The notes: generated from the letters alone by a model not told the origin. Positions 17,313 to 28,059 are shown, numbered from the stretch's first letter. The stretch: DNA of 64,000 nucleotides from Azospirillum griseum (GCF_003966125.1 NZ_RXMA01000016.1:1-64000); one strand, 5' to 3'. A program made the numbers and translations.

Positions 17313-18128
17313 GTGGTGCAAGGCGCGGCGCGGCAAAGCCTGAACGGTGGTGCGGAACGCGGTCCTGCCGGTGTTTCCGTCGCCCTGGACGGCTCCAGCC
17401 TGGATGGCAAGGGGCCGCTGTTCGGCCAGATCAAACGGGCGGTCGCCGGGCAAATCCTGCGCGGGCGCTGGCAGGCCGGGGAACGGCTGCCGAACGAGGA
17501 ACAGCTGTCGTCCCTCTATGGTGTGTCGCGGCAGACCGTGCACAAGGCCATCGCGCTGTTGGCGCGGGAAGGCTTTCTGGTGCGCCGCCGCCGGGCCGGG
17601 ACCTTTGTCGCCAGCGTGCGGCACGACCGTTTCGCCCTGCCCATCGAGGACATCGGCGACGTCATCACCCGCAACGGCGGGGTCTATGAATTCCGCATCC
17701 TGGACCGCAAAACCCTGCGCAACGGCGAGGGGCTGCGCTGGCCCGACGTGCCGGACGGCACGCCGCTCTTGTCGCTGGACTGCCTGCATCTGGGCGACGG
17801 CGCACCGATCCAGTACGAACGCCGTCTGGTCAATCTGGACGCCGTGCCGGAGGTGGTGGACGAGCCGTTCGACAGCGTCGCCCCCAGCCGCTGGCTGGTC
17901 GATCAGGTGCCATGGTCGTCGGCCGAACACACGGTCAAGGCGGTGAACGCCACCGCCGACCTCGCCGCCCTGCTGGGGGTGGAGCCGGGGACGGCCTGCC
18001 TGTCGATCCGCCGCCAGACCGTGCATCTGAACCGCTGCATCACGCTGGTGCATTTCCTGTCCGTCGGCGACCGTTTCAGCCTCAGCGGGTCGTCGATCAC
18101 CGACAGCGCGACGGAGCTTAATTTGTAA
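17313..18128 (+). CDS. GntR-family (HutC/UTRA subfamily) transcriptional regulator
   Basis: 271 residues. Winged helix at about 38-105: LFGQIKRAVAGQILRGRWQ, LPNEEQLSSLYGVSRQTV and a wing ending RRRRAGTFVA. The UTRA effector domain follows (about 115-260). The N-terminal about 30 residues are unstructured and the true start may be slightly later. It lies just upstream of, and in line with, a polar amino-acid ABC transporter, which it probably controls; UTRA members sense small molecules such as urocanate, sugars or amino-acid derivatives. Confidence 0.87.
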   Translation: MVQGAARQSLNGGAERGPAGVSVALDGSSLDGKGPLFGQIKRAVAGQILRGRWQAGERLPNEEQLSSLYGVSRQTVHKAIALLAREGFLVRRRRAGTFVASVRHDRFALPIEDIGDVITRNGGVYEFRILDRKTLRNGEGLRWPDVPDGTPLLSLDCLHLGDGAPIQYERRLVNLDAVPEVVDEPFDSVAPSRWLVDQVPWSSAEHTVKAVNATADLAALLGVEPGTACLSIRRQTVHLNRCITLVHFLSVGDRFSLSGSSITDSATELNL

Positions 18129-18136
18129 ACACAAAA

Positions 18137-18165
18137 GACCGGCGCACCGTCGTTCAGCGCCGGTC
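18137..18165 (+). other. 9-bp-stem hairpin between regulator and binding-protein gene
   Basis: GACCGGCGC (18137-18145) pairs perfectly with GCGCCGGTC (18157-18165). There is no T-run, so it is more likely a leader/attenuator or mRNA-stabilising element than an efficient terminator. A TTTGT-N4-ACAAA inverted repeat (18122-18135) directly precedes it and overlaps the regulator stop codon; this could be a second operator. Confidence 0.5.
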
Positions 18166-18189
18166 GATCACACAGGGGGTTCAACGATT

Positions 18190-19059
18190 ATGGAGTCTGT
18201 TGCGATGCACGTCACGACGAAGACCACCGGCCGTTTCGGCCACACCCTGCGCGCCGCCCTGCTGGGCGCGGCGGTGCTGGCGCTGGGCGGGGTTGCCACC
18301 GCCCAGGCCGACACCCTGGCCGACATCAAGAAGGCGGGCGTCATCAACGTCGCCACCGAAATGCAGTTCCCGCCCTTCGATTTCCTGGAAAACAACGAAT
18401 ACAAGGGCGTTGACCGCGACCTGATCGACGAGGTGGCGAAGGAACTGGGCGTCAAGCCGAAATACATCGATCTGCCCTGGACCAGCGTCCTGCCCGGCCT
18501 GGAGGCCAAGAAGTTCGATCTGGTCATCGCGCCCGTGACCATCACGAAGGAGCGGATGAAGCGCTACTCCTTCACCGTGCCGATTTCCGAAGCGACGGCG
18601 GCGATGATGAAGCGCACCGGCGACAATTCCATCAACAAGCCGGAAGACATCGCGGGCAAGAACGTCGGCGGCGGCAAGGGCACCTCGCAGTTGGCCCAGG
18701 TCAAGGAATTCGCCCAGGGCCTGACCCCCGCCCCGACCATCAAGGAGTATGTCGACAGCAACCAGTCCTACGCCGATCTCGCCGCCGGTCGCGTCGATGT
18801 GTCGGTCAACTCGCTGCCCAACCTTGCCTTTGCCGCCGCGCAGCGCAAGGAGACCTTCACCGTCGTTCTGCCGCCGTTCGGCAAGCCGTCCTTCTTCTCG
18901 TGGGTCGGCCGTCCGGGCGAGGATGACAAGAGCCTGGTGGAGGCGGTGAACGCCGCCCTGGTCAAGATCCAGAAGGATGGCCGCATGGCCAGCATCCAGA
19001 AGAAGTGGTTTGGCGTCTCCGCCGAACTGCCGACCGTGGTTCCCGAACCCCTGTTCTGA
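18190..19059 (+). CDS. polar amino-acid-type ABC transporter binding protein (SBP_bac_3)
   Basis: A 289-residue exported protein: basic N-terminus, hydrophobic stretch and A-Q-A cleavage region, then the family-typical GVINVATEMQFPPFDF, DLIDEVAKELG, DLVIAPVTITKERMKRYSF. The fold binds amino acids or related amines in the periplasm. Start taken at ATG 18190 behind a GGGGG-rich site; ATG 18205 is possible. First structural gene after the UTRA regulator. The ligand is not predictable from motifs alone. Confidence 0.9.
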   Translation: MESVAMHVTTKTTGRFGHTLRAALLGAAVLALGGVATAQADTLADIKKAGVINVATEMQFPPFDFLENNEYKGVDRDLIDEVAKELGVKPKYIDLPWTSVLPGLEAKKFDLVIAPVTITKERMKRYSFTVPISEATAAMMKRTGDNSINKPEDIAGKNVGGGKGTSQLAQVKEFAQGLTPAPTIKEYVDSNQSYADLAAGRVDVSVNSLPNLAFAAAQRKETFTVVLPPFGKPSFFSWVGRPGEDDKSLVEAVNAALVKIQKDGRMASIQKKWFGVSAELPTVVPEPLF

Positions 19060-19082
19060 TCGGGGCCTTCTGAGCCGTGGGG

Positions 19083-19116
19083 CGCGTCCCCGGTCCCCGG
19101 TGGGGCCGGGGGCGCG
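19083..19116 (+). other. strong intercistronic hairpin after the binding-protein gene
   Basis: An 11-bp stem (19083-19093 with 19106-19116, one G-T pair) whose 12-base loop can itself pair CCCC with GGGG. It lies 24 bases after the stop. Such structures commonly stabilise the 5' binding-protein mRNA and lower expression of the downstream permeases. The rest of the 127-base gap shows nothing else. Confidence 0.6.
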
Positions 19117-19186
19117 GCCCGGTTGAGACGCGCGGTGGGATGCGCCGTGGTCTGAGCGTGCTCCTGATTTTACCGTGGATGTGCCG

Positions 19187-19834
19187 ATGAAGTTCAGCGT
19201 CATCGTCGATGCGCTTCCCCATCTGCTGGGGGCGGCTGTGACGACCATTTGGATCTCGCTGCTGGGCGTCATGCTGGGGCAGGTGATCGGCGTGCTCGTC
19301 TGTGTGGCGCGGCAATCGGGCCGTCGTGCCCTGGATGTGGCGGGCGGGGTCTATGTCAGCTTCTTTCGCGGCGTGCCGCTGCTGATCCAACTGCTGTTGA
19401 TCTATTACATGCTTCCCCTGATCGGCATCGACGTGCCGCCGCTGGTCGCCGCCATTGGCGCGCTCAGCCTGGCCTCGGGGGCCTATGTGTCGGAGATCTA
19501 TCGCGGGTCGCTGAACGCGGTTCCGCACGGCCAATCCGAAGCGGCGCTGGCGCTGGGCTTTTCCGCCCCGACGATCTGGAAACGGATCCTGCTGCCGCAA
19601 GCCTTCCGCATTTCGGTTCCGGCCCTGGTCAACGAGCTGATCCTGTTGCTGAAAGCCTCCTCGCTGATTTCGGTGGTCGGGGTGGCGGAGCTGACGCGGA
19701 CCAGCCAAACCATTTCGGCCAGCAATTTCCGCCCGCTGGAAATCTATCTGGCGGCGGGCGTCATCTATCTGGCGATCAACAGCGCGTTGGCCCTGTTCGG
19801 GGCGCTGGTTGAACGCCGTCTTGCGCAGGGGTGA
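19187..19834 (+). CDS. amino-acid ABC transporter permease (HisM/GlnP family)
   Basis: A 215-residue membrane protein with about five helices and the HisMQ-family sequence YVSFFRGVPLLIQLLLIYY. The ATPase-contact EAA loop is QSEAALALGFSAPTIWKRI. It pairs with the next permease as a heterodimer. ATG 19187 is preferred over in-frame GTG 19175; neither has a strong ribosome site, so translation may depend on the structured leader. It ends overlapping the next gene's region by tight spacing (5 bases to ATG). Confidence 0.9.
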   Translation: MKFSVIVDALPHLLGAAVTTIWISLLGVMLGQVIGVLVCVARQSGRRALDVAGGVYVSFFRGVPLLIQLLLIYYMLPLIGIDVPPLVAAIGALSLASGAYVSEIYRGSLNAVPHGQSEAALALGFSAPTIWKRILLPQAFRISVPALVNELILLLKASSLISVVGVAELTRTSQTISASNFRPLEIYLAAGVIYLAINSALALFGALVERRLAQG

Positions 19835-19839
19835 GGGGC

Positions 19840-20514
19840 ATGGACACCAACCTGCTCGTTCAATACGGCCCGGCGCTGCTGCGCGGCTTTGGCGTGACCA
19901 TCCTGTGCTGGGCGGCGGGCTGCGCCATCGGCATGGCGCTGGGCTTCGTCATCATGCTGCTGCGGCAGATCGAGGTGAAGCCGCTGCGCTGGCTGCTGCG
20001 CGCCTACATCGAGGTGATCCGGGGCACGCCCTTTCTCATCCAACTGTTCCTGCTCTACAGCGGCGGTCCGGCCATCGGCCTCCGGCTGGAGGCGACGACC
20101 GCCGGGATTCTGGGGCTGGGCATCTATGGCAGCGCCTATTTCGCCGAGATCTTCCGCGCCGGGTTCCAGGCGGTTCCGAAAGGGCAGGTGGAGGCCGCGC
20201 ACAGCCTGGGCATGCCCTATGGTGGCATCCTGCGCCGGGTGATCCTGCCCGCCATGCTGGTGTCCACCGTTCCGGCCCTGGTCAACATGATGGCGATCCT
20301 GACCAAGGAAACCGTCGTGCTGTCGATCATCACCGTGCCGGAACTGATGTACGAAATGCAGACGATGGCGGCGGAAACCTTCGCCAGCTTTGAAACCATC
20401 CTGGGGATGGCGCTGTTCTATTGGCTGCTGGTCGAGGCGGTGTCCCGCCTGGGCCGCCGCGTGGAGGCGCGCGTCACCCGGTTCCTGTCCCACCCGTCGA
20501 ACGCGAGGGCCTGA
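19840..20514 (+). CDS. amino-acid ABC transporter permease, second subunit
   Basis: 224 residues, five or so hydrophobic helices, with [20 protein letters not shown] and EAA loop [19 protein letters not shown]. Partner of the preceding permease. ATG 19840 is preceded by AGGGG about 9 bases upstream; an in-frame GTG at 19831 overlaps the previous stop. The ATPase gene starts 2 bases after its stop. Confidence 0.9.
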   Translation: MDTNLLVQYGPALLRGFGVTILCWAAGCAIGMALGFVIMLLRQIEVKPLRWLLRAYIEVIRGTPFLIQLFLLYSGGPAIGLRLEATTAGILGLGIYGSAYFAEIFRAGFQAVPKGQVEAAHSLGMPYGGILRRVILPAMLVSTVPALVNMMAILTKETVVLSIITVPELMYEMQTMAAETFASFETILGMALFYWLLVEAVSRLGRRVEARVTRFLSHPSNARA

Positions 20515-20516
20515 GC

Positions 20517-21347
<831 letters not shown>

Positions 21348-21362
21348 CCAGCGCGGGCGGGA

Positions 21363-23246
21363 TCAGCCCGTTGCGGACTCCCATCCGAACGCGCTGGTGA
21401 TCATCGCGCCGTAGAGGGTGGCGCTGTCGGTGGTGGACAGGGCGTTGCTGGCCAGGCTGGTGCCCGTTCCCCCACTGTCAAAGGTCAGCTCCGCGTTGGT
21501 GCTGCCGCCGGTCAGGGCCGCCAGCGGGTCGCTGATCGCCGCCTGGAACGCAGCAGAGGCGTCGTCATCGCTGACGGTGCTGGCGCTTTGCAGAGCGTTG
21601 TCCGGCGTGGCCGCCGCCAGGGGGGCCGCAGCGGCGGACGAGGTGTCGCTGGCGACGTAATAGGCGACCCCCTCGTAATTGTAGGTGCTCGACAGGTTGG
21701 CGATCACGCTGTCGCGTTCGGTGTCGGAGATCGTGAAGAAGTGGGAGCCGACCACCGTGTTGAAGAAGCGGTAGAGCGGGGTCATCCCGCTGAGCGTCGC
21801 GTTGGCGCTGCTGGACGTCACGGCCTGATAGGCAACCCCTTCGTAATTGTAGGTGCCGGACAGCGTGCTGATGACGTTGTTCTTCTCGCCCTCGCTGGCG
21901 GTGTAGAAATGGCTGCCGTTGGCGGTGTTGTAGAACCGGTAAACGGGGGTGGTGTCCGACAGGCTGGTCGCAACGGCGGAAAAGGCCGCCCCTTCGTAGT
22001 TGAAGTTCGACAGGGTGGCGATCACGGTGTCGCGTTCCGTGGACGAGGCCGTGAAGAAATGGGTTCCGTTGTTGCGGTTGAAAAACCGGTAGATGGTGGA
22101 CCCGGCGACGGTGGAGGTGGTGGTGGTCGTCGTCAACGACACCGTCTGATCGGAAAAGACCAGACTTTCAACATTGGTCAGGGTGTCGGTGTCGCTGGCC
22201 GAACTGGACAGGTCGCGCACCCGGACGGTGCTGCCCGAGCGGGTGATGGTGTAGTTGGCGTAAGCCCCGCTGTAGACCGCGCTGTCGGTTCCGGCCCCGC
22301 CGTCGATGGTGTCGGACCCGGCCCCGCCGGTCAGGGTGTTGTTCGCGTCGTTGCCGGTGATGGTGTCGTTGCCGGTGCTGCCGGTCGCGTTTTCGATCAC
22401 CGTGTCGGACATGATGTAATAGCGGGCGGTGTTGCTGCGGCCCTGCCCGGTGCTTGCGGCTCCGGCGCGCAGATCCAGCGAGTAGGTGCGGCTGCTGTCA
22501 CTGGCGATCAGGCTGTCGGTTCCACCATAGTCCCAGATGGTTTGATCGGCCCCACCGACCTGATAACTGTCGCTTCCGGCGGTGGTCGTGGTGTTGGCGC
22601 CGTAGAGATATTGGATGGCTTTGATGTCCAGGGCCTGCGGCGTGACAGTGTAGAGCGAGTTCACATGCGTGTAGCTCATCACCGTCCAGTCATCGGTGTC
22701 GGTGGAGCTTGGCAGGGTGGTGGTGCTCTGGTCGCCCTCCTCAAAGGGATGCTTCAGCCCCAGGGCGTGACCGATCTCGTGCAGGAGCAATTCGATGTAA
22801 TAGCCACCCGCCGACGTGCTGGTGGATTGCATGTCGCTGCTGACCCAGACATCGCCCGAGACGGCGGATTGCCCAGGGTAATAGGCCCAGGCGGCGGTGT
22901 CCTCCGGCATGTTGTTGTAAATGCCGAAGCGCAGATCCCCGGCCTCGGTGGAGCTGTCGGTCACTTCGGTGAAGGTGATGTTTGCCACCCGCGCCCAGGC
23001 CGTCAGGGCGGTGCGGACCGCCGCCTTCTGGTCGGTCCGCAGGACTTGCGAGTTCAGATACTCGTTGGTGCTGGAGTAGTTGGTGGAATAGCGGCTGGCC
23101 GAGGATTCGAAGCTGTAGGTCAGCGCCACCGTCGCCCCGCTGCCGGTGCCCCAACGGGCGTCATCGATCAGGGCGTTGATCTGCGAATCGGTGGACAGGG
23201 TGACGCCGGTGGATTGCGCCCGTGAGCTGGTTATGCCGTTCCCCAT
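21363..23246 (-). CDS. serralysin-like (M10B) secreted metalloprotease with RTX and DUF5648-like repeats
   Basis: 627 residues, very Ser/Thr/Asp-rich, no N-terminal signal peptide. Catalytic motif HEIGHALGLKH gives zinc ligands H156, H160, H166; the Met-turn is VMSY (M190). One or two RTX calcium repeats follow (about 290-325, GNDTITGND...GGAGSDTIDGGAG). Then come three tandem repeats (about 384-545) built on YRFFNxxxGxHFFTxSxxERDxV...YEGxAY, matching DUF5648. The C-terminal tail probably carries the type I secretion signal. Start ATG 23246 has CAGGAG 7 bases upstream. No ABC exporter, membrane fusion protein or inhibitor gene is nearby. Confidence 0.9.
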   Translation of the reverse strand: MGNGITSSRAQSTGVTLSTDSQINALIDDARWGTGSGATVALTYSFESSASRYSTNYSSTNEYLNSQVLRTDQKAAVRTALTAWARVANITFTEVTDSSTEAGDLRFGIYNNMPEDTAAWAYYPGQSAVSGDVWVSSDMQSTSTSAGGYYIELLLHEIGHALGLKHPFEEGDQSTTTLPSSTDTDDWTVMSYTHVNSLYTVTPQALDIKAIQYLYGANTTTTAGSDSYQVGGADQTIWDYGGTDSLIASDSSRTYSLDLRAGAASTGQGRSNTARYYIMSDTVIENATGSTGNDTITGNDANNTLTGGAGSDTIDGGAGTDSAVYSGAYANYTITRSGSTVRVRDLSSSASDTDTLTNVESLVFSDQTVSLTTTTTTSTVAGSTIYRFFNRNNGTHFFTASSTERDTVIATLSNFNYEGAAFSAVATSLSDTTPVYRFYNTANGSHFYTASEGEKNNVISTLSGTYNYEGVAYQAVTSSSANATLSGMTPLYRFFNTVVGSHFFTISDTERDSVIANLSSTYNYEGVAYYVASDTSSAAAAPLAAATPDNALQSASTVSDDDASAAFQAAISDPLAALTGGSTNAELTFDSGGTGTSLASNALSTTDSATLYGAMITSAFGWESATG

Positions 23247-23271
23247 GCCGCAACTCCTGGTGTCTCTGAGG

Positions 23272-23302
23272 TCCTGTGACGGACGCGCGCGCCGTCACAG
23301 GA
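23272..23302. other. 11-bp inverted repeat between fucD and the protease gene
   Basis: TCCTGTGACGG (23272-23282) and CCGTCACAGGA (23292-23302) are perfect complements with a 9-base GC loop. It sits 3' of the fuconate dehydratase gene and 5' of the protease (both minus strand). There is no T-run; it may act as a rho-independent-like barrier, a protease leader structure or a dyad operator. Confidence 0.55.
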
Positions 23303-23362
23303 TCCCCAAGGCAACCCGGCCATGCAAGCAGGAAACGGGCGGCAATGATGGGGGGCCTTCCC

Positions 23363-24646
23363 TTATCCGCCGAACAGGTGCGTTTTGATCGAGGCTGGCT
23401 TCATGGTGATGGAGAAGCCGGGCGCGGTCGGGGCGCGGTAGCGGCCCTGTTCGACCACGCACGGCTCTTCGAAATGCTCGTGCAGGTGATCGACGAATTC
23501 GGCGACGCGGCCGTCCCAGCTTCCCGAAACGCACAGATAGTCGATCATCGACAGATGCTGCACATACTCGCACAGCCCGACGCCGCCGGCGTGCGGGCAG
23601 ACGGGTTTGCCGTACTTCGCCGCCATCAGCATGATCGCCAGATTCTCGTTCAGCCCACCGACGCGGGCGGCGTCGATCTGCACCACGTCGATGGCGTCGG
23701 CTTGCAGGAACTGCTTGAACATGATGCGGTTCTGGCACATTTCGCCGGTGGCGACCTTGATCGGGGCCACGCCCGCGCGGATCGCCCGGTGGCCGAGGAT
23801 GTCGTCGGGGGAGGTCGGTTCCTCGATGAACCACGGGTTGAATTCGGCCAGATCGCGCACCCAGCCGATGGCCTCGTCCACCTCCCAAATCTGGTTGGCG
23901 TCGATCATCAGCACGCGGTCGGGGCCGATCTCCTCGCGCACCACGCGGCAGCGGCGGATGTCGTCGGCGCGGTCGCGCCCGACCTTCAGCTTGAAATGGC
24001 TCCACCCGGCGGCCACGCCCTCGCGGCACAGGCGGCGCACCTTGTCGTCGTCGTATCCCAACCACCCGGCCGAGGTGGTGTAGCTGGGATAGCCGTCGGC
24101 GAGCAGCCGCGCCCGGCGCTCCGGTTCGCCCGCCTTGGCGCGGGTCAGGATGGCCAGCGCCTCCGCCGGGGTCAGGGCGTTGGTCAGATAACGGAAGTCG
24201 ATCAGACGGACGATCTCTTCCGGCGTCATGTCGGCCACCAGTTGCCACACCGGCTTTCCGGCCTGCTTGGCCCACAGATCCCACACCGCGTTGACCACCG
24301 CCCCGGTGGCCAGATGCATCACCCCCTTGTCGGGGCCGACCCAGCGCAGATGCGAATCGCCGGTGATGTGCCGCCAGAATCCCCCCATGTCGGTGGTGAT
24401 CTCCGCCAGCGACAGCCCGACCAGACGCGGCATCAGCAGGTCGATGGCCGCCCGGCACAGATCGTTGCCGCGCCCGATGGTGAAGGTCAGGCCGTGGCCT
24501 TCCAACGCGCTGGAGGTTTCCAGCGCCACATAGGCGGCGGAATAGTCGGGATCGGCGTTCATCGCGTCCGATCCATCCTTTTGCGAGGAGGTCGGAAAGC
24601 GAATATCGTAACTGCGATGGCCGGTGATGCGGATGTCGGCGGGCAT
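23363..24646 (-). CDS. fucD: L-fuconate dehydratase (enolase superfamily)
   Basis: 427 residues. The enolase-superfamily barrel shows the KxK base (HFKLKVG), metal ligands (MIDANQ, WFIEEPTSPDD, KVATGE) and the fuconate dehydratase hallmark VCPHAGGVGLCEYVQHL. It dehydrates L-fuconate to 2-keto-3-deoxy-L-fuconate. ATG 24646 was chosen for its GGGAGG site 8 bases upstream. It is divergent from an IclR regulator and sits with all the other oxidative fucose genes, which supports fuconate over rhamnonate. Confidence 0.93.
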   Translation of the reverse strand: MPADIRITGHRSYDIRFPTSSQKDGSDAMNADPDYSAAYVALETSSALEGHGLTFTIGRGNDLCRAAIDLLMPRLVGLSLAEITTDMGGFWRHITGDSHLRWVGPDKGVMHLATGAVVNAVWDLWAKQAGKPVWQLVADMTPEEIVRLIDFRYLTNALTPAEALAILTRAKAGEPERRARLLADGYPSYTTSAGWLGYDDDKVRRLCREGVAAGWSHFKLKVGRDRADDIRRCRVVREEIGPDRVLMIDANQIWEVDEAIGWVRDLAEFNPWFIEEPTSPDDILGHRAIRAGVAPIKVATGEMCQNRIMFKQFLQADAIDVVQIDAARVGGLNENLAIMLMAAKYGKPVCPHAGGVGLCEYVQHLSMIDYLCVSGSWDGRVAEFVDHLHEHFEEPCVVEQGRYRAPTAPGFSITMKPASIKTHLFGG

Positions 24647-24714
24647 GCGGGGGCCTCCCTTGCGCGGATGTTGGGTGTTTTTTTGGTGGAGTGTTTTCTC
24701 TGTGAAATGGATAA

Positions 24715-24724
24715 TCATATATGA
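24715..24724. promoter_or_regulatory. palindrome in the fucD/IclR divergent promoter region
   Basis: TCATATATGA is a perfect 10-bp palindrome in an unusually A+T-rich stretch between the two divergent starts, flanked by GAAAT and GAAAC. It is a candidate IclR operator or overlapping -10 elements. The assignment is tentative. Confidence 0.4.
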
Positions 24725-24757
24725 AACGACCCGTCAAGCCGTCATGAGAGGTTCCGC

Positions 24758-25588
24758 GTGATCCCGACCGACATCGATCCGCCTGACTCCGGGGCCGAGT
24801 CCGCCGTCGCCGACGGTGGCGGAGCGGATGACAAGGAGCGCCGCTACTCCGCCCCGGCCCTGGAAAAGGGCTTGGACATTCTGGAATTCCTCTCGGAGTG
24901 CCGGGATCCGCAGTCGCTGCAACAGATCGGCGATGGGGTGGGGCGGACCAAGGGCGAGATTTTCCGCATGGTGTCGGTGCTGGCCGAACGCGGCTACATC
25001 GAACGGACGGAGGGCGACGACCGCTTCCGCGTCACCGACCGGCTGTTCCGCCTGGGGCTGAACCGGCCGGTGAACCGGTCGCTGGTGGAAATCGCCCTGC
25101 CGACGATGAACGCCTTTGCCGAAAGCACCGGCTACGCCTGCCATCTGGCGGTCCCGTCGGGCACGCAGATCGCCGTCATCGCGCGGGTGGAAAGCACCAG
25201 CCACATCGGTTTCACCGTGCGCATCGGCTACCGCCAGCCCTTGATTCTGACGGGGTCCGGCCATTGCCTGATGGCCTTCATGAGCGCGCGCCGCCGCCAT
25301 CGGCTGTATGAGGAGTTGCGGCGGGACGATCCGTGGATCGATCTGGACGCGCTGACGCAAACCCTGGACGCGGTGCGCGCGGCGGGCCATGTCCGCCGCC
25401 CCAGCGGCATTTCCGAAGCGGTGGTCGATCTGTCCCACCCGATTGTCGATGGCCATGAGGGCGGGGCGGTCGCCGCGCTGACCTGCCCCTATCTGCGCAT
25501 GCGCAACACCCCGCAGGAACCCGAAGCGATCCTGGAGGCGTTGGCGCAGGCCGCCCGCCGCATCTCCGACGCGCTGTCTCTGGATTGA
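24758..25588 (+). CDS. IclR family transcriptional regulator of the fucose cluster
   Basis: 276 residues. An acidic N-terminal tail of about 27 is followed by the winged helix (APALEKGLDILEFLSE, SLQQIGDGVGRTKGEIFRMV) and the IclR effector domain (IAVIARVESTSHIGFTVRIG, LTGSGHCLMAFMS). GTG start at 24758 with GAGAGG just upstream. It is divergent from fucD and upstream of two other fucose genes in the same direction, so it is probably their local regulator, likely sensing a pathway intermediate. Confidence 0.9.
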   Translation: MIPTDIDPPDSGAESAVADGGGADDKERRYSAPALEKGLDILEFLSECRDPQSLQQIGDGVGRTKGEIFRMVSVLAERGYIERTEGDDRFRVTDRLFRLGLNRPVNRSLVEIALPTMNAFAESTGYACHLAVPSGTQIAVIARVESTSHIGFTVRIGYRQPLILTGSGHCLMAFMSARRRHRLYEELRRDDPWIDLDALTQTLDAVRAAGHVRRPSGISEAVVDLSHPIVDGHEGGAVAALTCPYLRMRNTPQEPEAILEALAQAARRISDALSLD

Positions 25589-25639
25589 GAGGGGAACAGG
25601 GTGGGGCGACTGATCGGTGAAATATCGCCGCGCTGATGA

Positions 25640-26494
<855 letters not shown>

Positions 26495-26531
26495 TCACCG
26501 CCCGCCCGTTTTCTTCACCAGGAACCAAGCG

Positions 26532-27374
26532 ATGAAACTGTTGCGTTATGGCCAGCCGGGGGCCGAAAAGCCGGGCATTCTCGACGCGCAGGGCCGCATC
26601 CGCGACCTGTCGGCCCACGTCGCCGACATCGGCGGCGCGGCGCTGTCGCCCGAGGGGTTGGCCGCCATCGCCGCCCTGCCGCTGGACAGCCTGCCGTTGG
26701 TGGAGGGGGAACCCCGGCTGGGGCCGTGCGTGACCGGGACCGGGAAATTCATCTGCATCGGTCTGAACTATTCCGACCACGCGGCGGAAACCGGGGCCAC
26801 CGTGCCGCCGGAGCCGGTGATCTTCATGAAGGCGACCAGCGCCATCCAGGGGCCGAACGATCCGGTCGAAATCCCGCGCGGTTCGGCCAAGACCGATTGG
26901 GAGGTCGAACTCGGCGTCATCATCGGCAAGACGGCGAAATACGTGTCGGAGGCCGACGCGCTGGACCATGTCGCCGGTTACTGCGTCATCAACGACCTGT
27001 CGGAACGGGCCTTCCAACTGGAACATCAGGGCCAGTGGACCAAGGGCAAATCGGCCGACACCTTCGGCCCGGTCGGCCCCTGGCTGGTGACGAAGGACGA
27101 GGTTGCCGACCCGCAAAATCTCGGGATGTGGCTGGAGGTCAACGGCCACCGCTATCAGAACGGCTCGACCCGGACCATGGTCTATGGCGTGGCTTTCGTC
27201 GTGTCCTACCTGTCGCGCTTCATGTCGCTGCGCCCCGGCGACATCATTTCCACCGGGACCCCGCCCGGCGTCGGGCTGGGGCAAAAGCCGCCGGTTTATC
27301 TGAAGCCCGGCGACCGGATGGAACTGGGGATCGACGGGTTGGGCCAGCAGCGCCAGATCTGCGTCAGCTGCTGA
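26532..27374 (+). CDS. FAH-family hydrolase, probable 2,4-diketo-3-deoxy-L-fuconate hydrolase
   Basis: 280 residues of fumarylacetoacetate-hydrolase fold: FICIGLNYSDHAAE, VIFMKATSAI, metal ligands in WEVELGVIIGK, NDLSERAFQ and ISTGTPPGVGLG. In the oxidative L-fucose/L-rhamnose routes this enzyme splits the diketo acid into pyruvate and L-lactate. The coding end overlaps the convergent GntR gene by 11 bases. Confidence 0.9.
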   Translation: MKLLRYGQPGAEKPGILDAQGRIRDLSAHVADIGGAALSPEGLAAIAALPLDSLPLVEGEPRLGPCVTGTGKFICIGLNYSDHAAETGATVPPEPVIFMKATSAIQGPNDPVEIPRGSAKTDWEVELGVIIGKTAKYVSEADALDHVAGYCVINDLSERAFQLEHQGQWTKGKSADTFGPVGPWLVTKDEVADPQNLGMWLEVNGHRYQNGSTRTMVYGVAFVVSYLSRFMSLRPGDIISTGTPPGVGLGQKPPVYLKPGDRMELGIDGLGQQRQICVSC

Positions 27375-28059
27375 TCCAACGGTCGGTGGATTCCTTCAGG
27401 TGCTGGCGCATCGCCGTTTGCGCGGCCAGCGGATCGGCGGCGTCCAGCGCCTGAAGGATCGCTTCGTGTTCGTCCAGGGCGAAGCGCCAGGTCTGGGTGC
27501 TGTCGAACCGCTCGCGCAATTGGGAGGAGATCGGGCTGTGCCGTTCGTCGAACAACTCCCCCACCAGCCGCACCAGCACGCTGTTCCCGCTGAACCCGGC
27601 GAGCGTCAGGTGGAACTGTTTGTCCTGTTCCACCGGATGGCCGCCCTGTTCCATCTCGCTGCGCATCCGCGCCAGAATCTCGCGCAGGCGGGCCAGACCG
27701 TCGGCGCTGATGCGGGCGCAGGCGAGAACCACCGCCGCCCCTTCGATCACCGCGCGGGCCTGCATCAGCTCCGACGGGCTTTCGCCCAGCGCGGCGGTGC
27801 TGGTTGGCAGCAGCCGTTCGGGCGGCTGGCAGACATACACCCCCGACCCCATGCGGATTTCCACGCTGCCGTCGATTTCCAGCGCGATCAGCGCCTCGCG
27901 CAGGGAGGGGCGTGACACGCCCAATTGCTGGGCCAGATCGCGTTCGGGCGGCAGACGGGTGCCCGGTGCGATGGCGTTGCTGGCGATCAGCGCGCGGATC
28001 TGGTCGGCCACCTGCTGGTACAGGCGGCGCGGTTCGATGGGTTTGACCAGAGTGGACAT
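27364..28059 (-). CDS. GntR-family (FadR subfamily) transcriptional regulator
   Basis: 231 residues: winged helix (LYQQVADQIRALIASNAI, LPPERDLAQQLGVSRPSLREAL, wing MGSGVYV) and an all-helical FCD ligand domain with conserved metal-site residues (FHLTLAG, DEHEAILQALDAAD). ATG 28059 was chosen for the GGGGAGC site 8 bases upstream. It is divergent from the sugar importer, and palindromes between the two suggest it controls both. It is the second regulator of the fucose locus. Confidence 0.9.
   Translation of the reverse strand: MSTLVKPIEPRRLYQQVADQIRALIASNAIAPGTRLPPERDLAQQLGVSRPSLREALIALEIDGSVEIRMGSGVYVCQPPERLLPTSTAALGESPSELMQARAVIEGAAVVLACARISADGLARLREILARMRSEMEQGGHPVEQDKQFHLTLAGFSGNSVLVRLVGELFDERHSPISSQLRERFDSTQTWRFALDEHEAILQALDAADPLAAQTAMRQHLKESTDRWISS

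Noticed and set aside
24744-24761. Five-codon mini-frame overlapping the IclR GTG start
   Set aside because: It could be a coupling peptide (ATG...TGA overlapping GTG), but such short frames are expected by chance and no attenuator structure accompanies it.
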